A DNA stretch of 64,000 nt from Favolaschia claudopus (GCA_037176885.1 JAWWNJ010000021.1:1674001-1738000); one strand, 5' to 3'. Shown: positions 31,703 through 43,284, counted from the stretch's first letter. Notes: generated from the letters alone by a model not told the origin. A program made the numbers and translations.

Positions 31703-34700
31703 ATGGAAGGAGGAACCCGCCGATGTAGCAAATGCCGCAAGTACAAGCTCGTATCCGCGGAAACGTGGAAAGCCAAATTTGGTGCCAATGGGTTTTACTT
31801 GACCAGCAATTGTCGGGCCTGCTGTGAGGCTTCGAGCGCTGCGATGCGCGAAAAACGCGAGAAAAACGGCACCAACAAGGAGAACCTTTCCGATGAAACA
31901 GAGGATGAAAAGCTTGACCTCTCGGAATTTATTGGTGCATCTGCTATGGATCTTGACGCGTTTCTCGACGCGTTGACGGATGCCGGCGACATCAATCTTT
32001 TCTCGGCCCTTGTCGATGTTTCCGGCATTGAAAAGGAGGATGTGAAAGAGACAGCTGATGCTATTGCAGAGCTGGTCTGGGAAAAAATTGGCTACCCGCT
32101 TTCAGTACGTATTTTTAATTGGTTTTTGAGTGCGAGTCTCAAATGAATCATTTGGCAGTTATCATTCCGTGTATAATTTCAAAATAGCGCAACAGCACGC
32201 TACGAGTATCATTGTGCGCAGAGTTCCACACGTCAACACAAGTCAAAGAAGGGTCTCGAAGGGAAGAAACAGCGCGACAAGGGACAAATGCGCACCTTTG
32301 ACTGCCAGGGATGGTTGACAATATGGGCTGCTCCGGACGACGATTCGGAGTATTTTATCCGGATTCGGCATCGGGAGTGCCACGAAAAATATGTCTGCAT
32401 TGATGTCCCTGAGGACGTAAAACAATTCATCGAGGAGAACTCGAAACTACGTTCTTATCAGGTATAAATCTTACATTCGATGTTTATTCATGCTAATTAC
32501 TTGTTAGCTTTGGAAGGAGATCTTGAAAAAGCATCCCCTCCCCCGCTTTCAGCCAGAAAGCTGTTTATAATCTGTGGTCCAAGCAAACAACAGTCACAGT
32601 GGCGTCGCAGTGATAACGAACTTGACTCCGCCAAAATTTTGCTCGCAGAGTTTGCGCCACAACCCGACATATCAAATTGAATCTATTCCCCTACCGGCTG
32701 ACGGCGGGGGTTGCATCGCACTGGCATTTTCTCTCCCCCCCCTCCTTCGTAAATGGCTGGTACCATTCGTGAGGCAGCGCTGGACTCTACTTGTAAGAAT
32801 TATTTTTTTTCCTTTGAACTGAGTCGAGTTTTTTCTGATACTATATTTTGCATACAGTTAACACGACCAAAGCCGGTTATGAATGGCTTTGCTTTGCTCG
32901 GCGAAGTGTTTGGTTCTGGCCTTCCGGTAGGATTCCTCTTCATCAAGACCAGCAGTCCAGATCCAAACCAGAAAGAGAAGTATATCCGGTCTTTCATCCG
33001 CAACCTTCTCGACAAGTGGAATCTCGACGTAATCCAGTCTTTGTCAGACAAGGATATGACCGAGATAAATGCTTTGCTTGCTGAGCTTCCCGATGATATC
33101 AAGCATCAAGTATGCTTCTGGCATTCTATTCGAATCGTCAGGGGTAGACTCTCGGTTTTGGCACGTCGCCCCAGCATTCTACGATGTCAACGAAGCATTC
33201 CGCGAGTTCGACTGGATTGATCGTGATTTTCTTCCAATCGGTCAGTTGGATCCTGAGCTTCAAACTCCGGTATGTTCCTCCTGTCTATTTCTCATTCTTC
33301 CATCTAAATTCAATTCAAGGATCGACTTCAAGTAGCGCAGAGCACTATCCCAACCATTAAACTCCCGCTTTCAAGGCCAGCTCGCTGAGAGGTCTGCCCC
33401 TGCTCGTCCCAAACTAGTCCTCAATCCGCTGCGGCAGCTTCCGTACATCGACTTAGCGGCAATCCAGATTCCGACGCCAATCTGGAACGGCTCGTGGACT
33501 CGTTCGACGATGACGAGGAAGATGTCAGCGAAGATTTGTCGGCAGAGGATCGCATTGACGGACCGAAATCTTGGTTCGAACCTGGGGAGACTGTTTTTGC
33601 TGCGAGCTCAGCCTACATCTTCTGCCCCTGCTGTTCATCGTGCCCAGCTCCTGCGCATCTTTATTCGCCATTTCTGCGAGCACCCGTTGCTTCCGGACCG
33701 CTCGGGAAATCTCCGCTCGGCCAAACAGATCCGCGATGCAGCTGTTTTTGAGATGTACAAGTTTTGCGAGCAGCGTGGTCTTCGGGAGGTGTGGGCATAT
33801 ATGTGGACGGCGTGGTATTGCCCTTCAAAGTACAAACTTATGGCACGGGCAAGCCAACCTGACTTCATCGGTCGGTGGCGCACTACAATGTCCGTGGAAA
33901 ACTTCTGGCGTAACCTCAAGCATGGCACTCTTCATCACCTCCTTCATCCTCGACTAGACCAGCTTGTCTATCTCATCGCCACTGAAGTCCTCCCTTCATT
34001 CGAAGCCAAAATGCAGAATTTCGATCCCGACTTCCGCAAAGGGCGCTCAAAAGCTCTCACCCCATTCCAAAAACAATTCAAGAAGGGGTGGAAAACTCTT
34101 GAATCCCGGGCGCTTGGCCAACGCACTTATCAAACCGACCTTTCTCGCTGGACTTGTAGCTGTGGCCAGCAGAAGTATAATGCTTTACTTCTGTGCAAAC
34201 ATCTCGTTCAGTCCGTCAAGGCCGCCGGACCCAGCTTTCTTTCGCACAGTTGTCCGCCGCCGCGTCATCCCATTCTACTCTCACCCACTACTCATACCTA
34301 AAGACGGATCTGTTATTGATCCGCTCACGGGAGATGGCTCGGTGACGGATGGCGACGATGTGCAACCCGAGGTCACTCATACGGCAAGAACATCTGGTAA
34401 TTTGACTAGGGGAACCAAGCGCAAGAGAGCAGCAGTAGCAACAGCAGTACCTTATAACGAAGGGGGCTCTGGATCCAGTGCAGATCCCTTTGTACTATCC
34501 TCCCTCGCCTGTGCGCTCCGACGAATATGAAGATGAAGATGTGACTTTTCTTTTAATCTCCTTTCAAGTTCCCTCGGTGGACTAAAATGTATACACAGGA
34601 ATCCGTCACGGAATATATTTACCAGCGCATCAAGGACCTCGAGAAGGGGATCGCGATCTTGAGGGAACAAGCTGATCATGCATGCCATGATAATCGGGTT

Positions 34701-34871
34701 TGGTTGCGGTCAATGAAATCTCACAATATTGGGGGGGACGTTGCTCAGATGGTAAAAGATGTCCGCCATGTCACCGACACTGCTCGGGAGACCCGCGCGA
34801 CCACATGGCCTCAAGGTAGCAAACAGTCTGCAAGGTATACCCGAAACACGATGGGATATAAAGTTCTATAA
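31703..34871 (+). pseudogene. Mutator-like (MULE) transposase with SWIM finger, probably decayed
   Basis: This would cut and integrate the surrounding element. The N-terminal Cys-rich segment is GGTRRCSKCRKYK...CRACC, followed by an acidic region. After an intron at about 32105 come MRTFDCQGWLTIWAAPDDD and FIRIRHRECHEKYVCIDVPE. The catalytic domain includes GTIREAALDST (first D), an intron of about 70 nt, GEVFGSGLPVGFLFIKTSS, SLSDKDMTEINAL (second D) and HQVCFWHSIRIVRGRL. Later exons carry WYCPSKYKLMARA, RTTMSVENFWRNLKH and a SWIM zinc finger WTCSCG...LLCKHLVQSV (about 34150-34215). The tail ends at 34871. Small frame breaks near 32180, 32530, 32750, 33480 and 34215 may be missed introns or mutations. 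Convergent with the AT-hook gene about 280 bp away. Confidence 0.75.
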
Positions 34872-35152
34872 TCATTTATTCAATATCAACATTTATTCAA
34901 AGTAGCTAGTAGTAGCTAGTATTTATTGCTACGAGACTCTGAGGCACACGCGGTCGGTCTCGGGAAGTGACGCAAATGAATTTTAGCGAACGGTTGTTCA
35001 AATCAGTTGCGTCATATCGAAGATTGACCGGGGAAGACGGTGAGGATCCATCTAAGAAACTTCTAAATTTGAAAGTCCCGCTCAAAGCAAATTGTTTTAC
35101 CACGAAAAGCATCGGTTTTTGCTGCATACAAAGTAATATACTTTATTGACCT
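34872..35152. other. Convergent intergenic spacer
   Basis: A 281-bp AT-rich spacer separates the convergent MULE transposase and AT-hook gene ends. A direct AGTAGCTAGTAGTAGCTAGT repeat lies at 34902-34921. Nothing else was seen. Confidence 0.6.
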
Positions 35153-36886
35153 TCACCTCGTAGGGGAGGTGCCCGCGCGAGCAACGCGCGTCGCGCGAGC
35201 CATATTTTCGCCTCTGAACAATCGCCAAGATTCCTCTAAGACGTGACAGCGGAGATCACCGGACTTACGGCATGCGCTACAGTCTTGGGTCAATAGCGTT
35301 TTCTGCATCAACGACCGCGCAGGCCCTATCTTCATCCCCTCGATGGTGTTCAATAGCAGCTTAGAACCCATTGCTTCACCCTCCTCGGCCAGTTGAATGA
35401 CACGCAGGATTCCGTGCTCGCGAAACGCCGCCGCGTACTGCCGAAAATTTTGACCATCCTCGCCGCGCGGTGATGTGTCCAAATCGAGTAGCCAGTCGTC
35501 TATCTTGGGATACAGAGTAGGGTCGTCGAGCACTGTTTCGTCGATCACAACAGGAGGGACAGCTTTACGGGGAGATGGTTGGCGAGGAGGTTGTTCTGGG
35601 AGATGGGCAGGTGGTGGATGGGGATGATGCGGAGGCGGCGGATAATAAGCATATGGATATGGAGGATACGGTGGGTAGGGCGGGTAGGCTTGCGGCGGTG
35701 CATTCTGCGGCTGGCTCAGTTTAGCGCGGGAAGGAGCAGGCGCCTCATATCCGGCCTCTGTCGGAAGCCCGAGAACCTTGGGAGCCTGAGATAGAGAGGT
35801 ATGGACGCCCTGGAACTACGAGGAAACACGTAAAATCTCTGCCAGTGTATGAAAGTCGCAGGAACGCACCAATAGTTGGCTCCACAGGCTAAGATCTGTA
35901 CTGAAAGCTTGATGTGGTCGCCGTTGCTTGCGACAACACAATGCGCCGAGTGCTTCTCACAGTACCGTGCTTCTTCGAGGTCGACGAGCCACTCCGCCGC
36001 TGTTTTCGCTTTTTCGTCGCAATCTTGTTCGTCGTCTGTACCGACACTAGTTACTTGCTTTTTCTACAAAAACATGAGAGATTTGCATTGATTTCGCGAG
36101 TCAGCAGGTCACATAATACCTTTCCCTTCTTCGTTGTCGTCTTCGCCACTGTTTCCTTCGTTTCTTTAGGAGTGTTATCGACGATAGTAATCTCAATTGC
36201 GTCTGTCTTTCTGCTCTTCTTGTTGCTCCGCGCAATGATCTCCGCACGAGCTGCAGAAAAGAGTTCTTGCAAATGTTGCTCGGTGTTGAGGATGCGCGGT
36301 TTATCTGCCTTCTTCCAGGAACTGAGTTTGTATGCGATCTGGAGCTTGCTTTTGCGAATGTCCATGGTGTCAGCTATCTTTTGCATACAGTCGTCGTAAG
36401 ATGTGGTCGAAGAAAGCTTGGTCGTGTCGGAAGCAGCGCCAACGGGAACAATGAATTTCAAGGTAATAGCTGGAATTCCTTGAGATAAGACAGTATGACT
36501 GGGAAGGAGGGAGAGGGAGACATACGAAAATCATCCTCCTCATCCTCATCCTCCTCCTCATCATCACTGGAGTCGTCATCGTTCGCTTCACTATCTTCGT
36601 CCTCCTGTTCTCGACTTTTCCTACTATTTCCGGCAGCAAGACCCAGAAGTCCTTGAGTAGCAGCTTGAACAAGAGAAAGATCATCGTCGTTGGTACCAGA
36701 GCTTTCATCAGATATGGTGATGTCGCCGCTGCTGGGGGTAGAGGAAGTTTTTCGGGAACGCAGTTTTAGTGTGAGTTTAGTACTAGGAGCTGGTGCAGGC
36801 TCTGGAGATGGTGCAGACTTGGAAGATTTAGGCTTTTTCGGAGGGCGTCCAGGGCCATCGTGCTTTGGCCTGCGCTTTGTTGCCAT
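35153..36886 (-). CDS. AT-hook companion protein of the MULE
   Basis: This is a likely nuclear DNA-binding accessory protein. The start at 36886 reads MATKRRPKHDGPGRPPKKPK with an AT-hook core, GRPPKKP. A Ser/acidic linker rich in D/E follows (SDDEEEDEDEEDDF). After an intron near 36530-36480 comes a compact domain beginning ITLKFIVPVGAASDTTKL and containing LQIAYKLSSWKKADKPRIL, similar in layout to ubiquitin/PB1-like modules next to fungal transposases. Further exons hold a Pro/Tyr-rich low-complexity region (near 35700-35620) and a C-terminal domain, DDWLLDLDTSPRGEDGQNF, ending in SACRKSGDLRCHVL. The stop is at 35153. Exon 1 opens just inside the right TIR, and expression probably starts in the TIR. 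Intron borders in the middle part are not fixed. Confidence 0.6.
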
Positions 36887-36904
36887 CGTGAGCACCAGGG
36901 AGAA

Positions 36905-37309
36905 GGAGGCAGAGATACGCGACCGTGACGCGTCACTGAGTTACTGAGTTGATGGGGATTCTTGGACGCGTCAGTTGCGCGTCATTTCTGTCCCGTTTTC
37001 CCTACAACTTGCGGGGTGTGTAGGTAGGACGTAGACGCGTAGATTTGTGTTTTTACTTCGTCCAAAACGGCCGCTTGGTTGGCAAGAAAATTCTCATGCT
37101 TCGGGGAAGCTGGCGGAAATTGGGTTCGCTAAATTTGTGTATTATACTACAAAATCTATACCATTCGATTCGCCTTTCAAAAAGACGCATTCTCCATATG
37201 TTTTTATGGCGATCCGTCCAGAAATGAGCTCAGAACAAAGGATATGGTGCCGCATACCAAAAAAGGGTGATTTATTACGTAGTCTCAACATTTCTGCAAA
37301 CAGCAATAA
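36905..37309 (-). repeat. Right long TIR of the MULE
   Basis: This is the reverse complement of the left TIR, with a C/T difference in GTAAT/CAAAT and one-base indels near GACAGAAATG and ATCAACTCAG. The inner end abuts the AT-hook gene start. Confidence 0.93.
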
Positions 37310-37545
37310 TATGGCATAAGATTCCTTGCCATAGAATCAGAGAATGTTGAGTGTGACGTTCTACCACCCAGGGAATTGTTTTCCTCAATAAGTATTATGT
37401 CGGAAAAATCGATTTTACCTTATAAGGTGCTGACCGGACCTGACGGGCTGACAAGGCCTGATCAGCCTACCAGGTAAGCCTTATCAGGTCGTATCAGGCA
37501 GTATAATCCCGGGCCTACATAACATGTAGAAAACTAATCGTATTA
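37310..37545. other. Spacer with degenerate repeat
   Basis: This contains CTTATAAGG, CCTTATCAGG and related words, resembling the ends of ATAAGG-type MITEs. It separates the MULE from the Plavaka 3' end. Confidence 0.45.
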
Positions 37546-40075
37546 TTACACCTCGAGCTTGTCGACTCGAAGGAACATATCAGCATCAACGGTAACTATC
37601 AAATAATGAAGTCTCTCTTTTTTCGTCCCTCTCGCTGGAGTCAACAAGGCGCCCCGAATCACATAGTCCATGAGCAGCAGTGAATACTCCTTCGATTGCT
37701 CGTGGACGTGACATCCGGTCCAGTTAGTATTGGGTCTCCACTTACTCGGCTTGAAACTCTGCACCACCGCGACGTCGAATTGTCGCTTACTTTCGAGGGT
37801 GCAACGAATCATGGCGGAGAGCCGCGCAAATGACATGCCTGGAGCGTCCGAATTAACGAGGACGCAGTCCTGGCGGCGCTGTCCGTGAAATATTGGGTTG
37901 CAGCGAACAATATCTCGAAGACCTCGCCAGTCTTCAAGAGATTGATAGGTGATATGCGCACATTTGAATGGGCGAATCTGCGAACAGGAAATTAGCGCAA
38001 TTGCGACGAGAATTTATCAAACTGCTGACCTGAATGTGCTGCTCGTATGTCATGCGTTCGCCAGGGAAAGTTTCCGCGATAAAGTCTCGGAGCATTGTAT
38101 AAAAATCCCCAATCGAATGGCCGAGAGCCTTCAGAATATCCGCGAAGGCTCGGGAGTTGGTTTTGCGTTCGGGCGAGCCAAATCTCCACGAAGCGGAGGT
38201 TACTGCGCTGTCATTGGACGACTCCTCAAGGTCATCATCTTCTCGCTCGTCCAGGGTACACTGCTTTTCATATTCATCTATAGCCATGCGAATGCGAGCA
38301 ATGGCTTCTTGATTTTCGTCAATTCGAGTCATCTGCAAAATCGATTAATCTATGTCTACAGTTTGCATTGAAAAATTCAACGTACCTGCGGCACAACATC
38401 TTTGAAATTGGTTTGGCCGTACGCCTCGCGAGCCTCCTGCTGGAAACCCTCCCCAGAACGGGTAGAGAAATGGTTTGTGGTGCCCTTGGTGCGTATGTCT
38501 TCAATAATGTGACTTGTTGCGTGCTGCTTAGGGAAGTCAAAGCTTTTGCCGTATTGGTCTGACACTTTCTAGAACGAAGTTCAGCTCGGAATCGAACCCT
38601 ATGCTTGCGACTCACTGAACACCAGAACTCGTAATCTTTGATGAAGGTAGCGAGGCGATATAAACGACTGTCCGACATGCAGTTCATACCAATCATGGCT
38701 CGCAGCCGTTGGTATGAGCGAAGGCAGTGGACAAGCGCACTATTCGGAGGAAGTATCTGAACAATACAAGGGAGAATGCACTGTAGTACGTTAGATCTAT
38801 GATAAATTACCGAGCATAGGACATACCTTTATAATATGATAGAATGTTTCCCCGTCAGAGAAATGAACGGTTGTGACTCGGTTGAAATGCTTGAGTCCTG
38901 GCCAGCGAGCAAACTTTCGCATACTGAAACAAAGTTTCGTCAAGATGTATTCTGAAAAGCGTTTCGAAAAAATACTTCTTTGCAAGGGTCCCTTTACCCG
39001 ATATGTCTTCGAGAATCTCTAAAACCAACGGCCACAGGTGACTACCGTTTTTACCGATGTCATCTTTGTGTAGAACATCGTACGCGGCTGCAGCATGAGA
39101 ATCCGAGAACCGAAAGCCCCAGAGAAAATGCTTATCCAATGGTTTAGTATCAGCGCAGCGTATAATTATTTAGCTTACGTCGACGTCATGCAACCCATGC
39201 TTCTTCAAAATTCTCTCCTTCTCTCCCTTTGTCGGCGCATTGCGGGCCCGACAAATTGTCGATTCCGTCGCTTCGCTGGCGCGCATTGTAAAAACTTTGG
39301 TGAGGCAATGAAGGTCGTCTTTATGGACTAGGCATTTGGGGCAGGGATGATTTGCCAACGCCGCCCGACATCCATTAAAGTAGGCCTCCTCTTTCCCATC
39401 CATAGATTCGATGAGGAATCCAGGATGAAAGAGGCGGACTCGATTATCGTACCATTCAATTGGCTCACCATTCCACGACTTCGACTTTAAACTGGAGAAA
39501 ATCACAGATAATATCCGTTGGTAGATTTTCATTTTGAACTTTGCAAATGCGACGGTCTCCACACTTTTACGGTCGGTGGGATCTCCGAGATCGGGGATCT
39601 ATCAATTGTCAAAAGCGTTAGATGTCGGCGATTTAAAACAATGTACGCACCCCAACCATGTATCCGATGAGAATGCCGCCGCCATTTCCGGACGCGTTGC
39701 GAATCTTCCCGGGCAGAAACGCGGCGCGGAGGACCATCGGATGCATCGTGACGCGCTTTGTCATCAGCCCTTCATCAAGCCAGAAGTGAAGCGGAAGTAG
39801 ACAGTGCGGGTGGCCCTGCTCATCGCGCTTTGGCAGTTCAGACTATGGTCAACCTTTAGCGCAATCTCGGCAGTAATATTCGCTCAAATTACCTCGTATT
39901 TATTCCAAGTGTCGGCAGTGTTGGGTTCATCAATTATACGCTCGCACCAAGTCTCTTTAATGGTGCCCTCGCAGTAGAATTTTTGAACGGAGTTGAACAT
40001 GATGTGGGGGCCGAGTGTTTCGTCTTCTAGGAGCCGAATAAGCCAGTCCCAGGGATCACGATACTGGAATGTTAT
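37546..40075 (-). CDS. Plavaka-type transposase, 5'-truncated
   Basis: This is a DDE transposase of the Plavaka group, a CACTA-related family of Agaricomycetes. In order on the minus strand are YRDPWDWLIRLLEDETLGPH, HPHCLLPLHFWLDEGLMTK, SVETVAFAKFKMKIYQRILS, HPGFLIESMDGKEEAYFNGC, CPKCLVHKDDLHCL, LWGFRFSDSHAAAAYDVLH, GLKHFNRVTTVHFSDGETFY, MIGMNCMSDSRLYRLATFIK, HATSHIIEDIRTKGTTNHFS, GEGFQQEAREAYGQTNFKDV, QMTRIDENQEAIARIRMAID and a C-terminal domain ending ADMFLRVDKLEV at 37546. About ten short introns separate these blocks. The N-terminal part is missing; similarity stops near 40075, where unrelated sequence in the opposite orientation begins. Several exons are cleanly open, but completeness of the core was not proven. 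It is the only Plavaka copy seen. Confidence 0.82.
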
Positions 40076-40078
40076 ATG

Positions 40079-40252
40079 ATGTCCAAGTCCACGAAGAGAA
40101 CACGTGTAGAAGACTCGTCGGACAGCGAACCAGAGAACGAGACTGTCAATTTCGACGATATGAGCGTGAATCAATTAAAAGAGGTGCGCGATGTCATACC
40201 AAATCTGAATGAGCTGACGAGAATCACCAGGCGCTTCGCAATTCCCAGCTGA
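40079..40252 (+). pseudogene. Short charged ORF at the Plavaka junction
   Basis: A 57-codon frame, MSKSTKRTRVEDSSDSEPEN..., has a coiled-coil-like stretch, NQLKEVRDVIPNLNELTRIT, then a stop. Acidic coding-like sequence (SHSDDSDSDNNHDKG, SDDSDGDSDEDRTDIIADV) continues in another frame to about 40510. This looks like the broken start of an element-linked ORF on the + strand. Function unknown. Confidence 0.35.
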
Positions 40253-40509
40253 GAACAAATCAAGCAGAAAAGAAGATGCGCAAGGTCATGGGCAACATTA
40301 CGAATACCTCAGAGGAAGAAAATAACAAGTCGCGCCGCAAGTCGAAGAAGCGCCCCAAGAAACGCCGACCGCGTCGGCGTTCATGTTTCCCACAGTGACG
40401 ATAGCGATAGCGACAACAATCACGACAAGGGCAGCGAGGGCGGGGGCAGCGAGGGGTCTGATGATAGCGACGGGGATTCGGACGAGGATAGGACCGACAT
40501 CATTGCAGA

Positions 40510-41034
40510 TGTCAAGACTTTGGCGTCTTTTTCTCTTGGGTGCCTTCTCGTGCATCTCTTCGCCCACGACCTGGAGATCAGCCGGGTAGATTTCCGCCGG
40601 CTGTCTTCTCCTCATCCAGACCGAACTACGGCTGCCCTGACTCTGATAAATATTCCTTGACAATGAAGCGACAGTCACAAGATGGGCGCACTCCTGAGCC
40701 TGCGAGAGGAGTGCAATGTCTTGTGACCAGCGGAGTGACGTGTGACGTGACGCTCTTCCTGACTTCCATCATGCATGACCGACACACGGCACGACGCGCT
40801 CAAGCTCTCTGTGCTGACTTTGGCCTACAAAGACTCAAGCTTTTCTTTGGTCACTTTGTAGTTCCACTGTTGGCTCTACAGACCTCGGTTTCCCAACGAC
40901 AGGTACCTTTTCTTCTCCTTCATATAGCACAAGCCTCGGATAGCGCTAGTCGTATCTCGTCAGGTTATGTGTGAGCAGTTCTCAACACAATGCGTCAGCA
41001 GATGAGCCGCCTACTATCTCTGTCTTGGGGAGAG
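40510..41034. other. No gene recognised
   Basis: GAGTGACGTGTGACGTGACG near 40733 and short open frames only. Confidence 0.45.
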
Positions 41035-41044
41035 GCTATTCCAC

Positions 41045-41506
41045 AAGGGGCGACCTGTCAAGCGCCATCAGAAATTGACCCATTGCAGTATGCTCATGTT
41101 TGTCACAGCCATTAATCCCGCCCACACAATTCATTGGAAGCCCACTATCGTCGAAGATCTTGCACAAAAATGAGGGATAGTGTCTCTATGATGGTATTGG
41201 GACAGACTGACACCACAGTATGTATTCAAAGACAGAATTGAGGGAAGAGGTGCACAATCAACGCTAGTGACAAACACGAACATACTTCACTGACCCTAAG
41301 TGCTCCCCGTATTTTACCCTCGAGAGAGATACGAGAAACCTCACTAGGCTCTCCTTGAATAAAAACAAGCATACTGGATGACTTGACGCAATTTATGTAG
41401 TCCATAATGGAAGGTTATGGGCGGAATGGGTGGGATCGATGGCTGTGACAAACATGAGCATACTGCAATGGGTCAATTTCTGATGGCGCTTGACAGGTCG
41501 CCCCTT
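41045..41506. mobile_element. MITE, 462 bp, 10-bp target duplication
   Basis: Terminal inverted repeats of about 85-95 bp start AAGGGGCGACCTGTCAAGCG and are nearly perfect. The flanks are a perfect 10-bp direct repeat, GCTATTCCAC (41035-41044 and 41507-41516). Long TIRs with 9-10 bp duplications fit a non-autonomous MULE. Internal sequence is non-coding. Confidence 0.93.
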
Positions 41507-41516
41507 GCTATTCCAC

Positions 41517-42346
41517 TTGCTTTAAGAGCACACTTCACAATCCACCGATCCTAGACAGTCCTCGGGTTACAAGCGAGCTGTTCTCCAACTTGATGCCTCA
41601 GCAAAGTCCCTCAATGAAATGCTCCGCGGGTGAACACTCTTCGAACTTAATTCTTAGTTCACACTTGACTTGAACCACCAATCTCGTTCTATTTGACAAA
41701 CGAAAAGACTTTTTACTTTAAGAGGTCTTAAACGTATTTAGTCTGAGTCCACCAACGCTGTCACTATGACTTTGGGACGCGATGTACTGCAGAACTACTA
41801 AAGCTACTGGCCCTTATATACTACTGCCAAGATAATACATCACATAATAAATAATGAGTCAAGAGATAGAGAAAACTGAATAGAGGATAGTGAAAATGGT
41901 ATATGCGGCAAGGTCCGAGGTGGACATTGCCTATTTTGTCCGCATAATCGTGATGTCCATGGTTGAAACAATCAATCCGGCCAGTAATCCAGCGAATACC
42001 AGCCTTCCGAGACCCTTCCGGTCGATCCTCTACGATCCTCCTATCCCAATTGCTAAGTAGCAGCAATGAAACGGCAACGAAGGCAAAATACAAGGGGGAA
42101 CGATCTAAATAATACACACACATGAAACATAGTGGCAGGATACGCACCAGCCTAAAATCCGTCTCGTCCCGAAACCATAGTCGCAATAGCTGAAATCAAT
42201 GAATACTTGACGCTGCCGGAACGGTGAATGGGTGGGTATGCGATGATGATGGACTTGAGGGAGCTTGAGATTGCGCGCGCCAGCCAGCGGAATACATAGC
42301 GGTTTGGTTTTGACGAGACTTGAGGGGATAACTTGATTCAGACTTG
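41517..42346. other. No confident gene
   Basis: The minus strand at about 42186-42060 reads WFRDETDFRLVRILPLCFMC and then a hydrophobic stretch, faintly like the first helix of fungal major-facilitator permeases, but no further helices follow. It is left uncalled. Confidence 0.4.
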
Positions 42347-42354
42347 AGCGGGAT

Positions 42355-42898
42355 CAGTGTTGTACTTAAGACCTTAAGGGCTTAGTCTTAATAAGGCCTT
42401 AACTCTTATTAAGGTAACGCCTTAATATTGGGGGCAACACATATGAAGGCCTTAATTACCCTTAGGTTGAACTGATGGCCGATCATCCGCCATCAATTAA
42501 GAGTTTTTAGGTGGTTATTTGCCGGTTATCATCAGGCCGAAGCCAGCATCGTTTGGCCTGATCTGTTGTGAGATCTCTTCCTCGTACCTTCCGACGCTTT
42601 ACCGCAATTTCAGAGCAGAATACTATTGATGCAATATCGGCACCGTCCGCCGTCCGGCGAGTCTATTTTGAATGTTCTATGCAGCTGAACACGGTCAACC
42701 AAATACTACGGTCGCTATCACGGCTTGTTGTGCAATCTGTGCTGGTTTGAGCTCTTCCCGAATTTTTTGCGGGTCTGACCATTTTAGGAAATAAGGCTTA
42801 ATTTGACCCTTAATATAGGCACCCTTAATAACCCTTAAAAAGACCCTAAGGCCTTAACTTGGGAGGCACCCTTATTAAGACCCTCAAGTACAACACTG
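42355..42898. mobile_element. hAT-type MITE, 544 bp
   Basis: The ends are CAGTGTTGTACTT and AAGTACAACACTG (13 bp perfect), with further imperfect complementarity in CCTTAA-rich arms. A perfect 8-bp target duplication, AGCGGGAT, lies at 42347-42354 and 42899-42906. CAGTGTTG-like ends plus an 8-bp duplication are the hAT signature. The arms hold many CTTAA/TTAAGG words in both orientations. No transposase. Confidence 0.95.
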
Positions 42899-42906
42899 AG
42901 CGGGAT

Positions 42907-43195
42907 AACTTGAGGAAGCTTGATCAATGATTTCTTGAATTTCTTGAAGGCCTTGAAGATTTGACCAGATTTGAGGCATCGACGAGGGCGTGGGCGAGCT
43001 ATGTGAGACTATAGGTGGGCTCGAGGGCCGTTATATCGGTGGGTTTGCCTGGTAGGGGCTATGTATGGTATTGGGGCGGAGAAGGCGCGAGGGGTACTTG
43101 AAAGATCAAATGATATACTCGCTATTGCGTAAAGTATCCGGAAATTCAGCAAAAATGGGTGAAAAACAGGGTTTTCTGGGATATGTAGGTATGGT
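42907..43195. other. No gene recognised
   Basis: Includes TTGAGG/CTTGA word repeats around 42860-42970. Nothing supported as coding. Confidence 0.5.
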
Positions 43196-43284
43196 ACAGT
43201 TGCGGCGAAATTAAATGCATTACCTAAAAAGGAAATTCTCATCAATCCCGCCTTGAGAGGGCACAACTGCCATATCATGGGCAT
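43196..43284 (+). repeat. Dispersed repeat A, copy 2 (unoccupied site)
   Basis: ACAGTTGCGGCGAAATTAAATG, then CATTACCTAAAAAGGAAATTC. It provides the empty version of the site that carries a 418-bp MITE in the copy at 44.5-45.0 kb. Confidence 0.85.

Larger units (their letters stand above)
29543..37309. mobile_element. Composite Mutator-like element (MULE), about 7.8 kb
   Basis: A near-identical inverted repeat of about 0.4 kb bounds the region (29543-29945 against 36905-37309; a few single-base differences or indels). Inside lie a Tc1/mariner-like transposase relic (+), a MULE transposase with SWIM finger (+) and an AT-hook gene (-). A fragment of the AT-hook gene 3' end recurs inverted at 31398-31460. 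Homology of the two arms stops at TTATTGCTG, where no matching 9-bp duplication flanks it, so at least one end may be truncated. The near-identity of the arms suggests fairly recent origin or gene conversion. Confidence 0.75.

Noticed and set aside
41821..42186. Possible major-facilitator permease fragment on the minus strand
   Set aside because: Only one short stretch (DETDFRLVRILPL) fits; no further helices or motif A were found.
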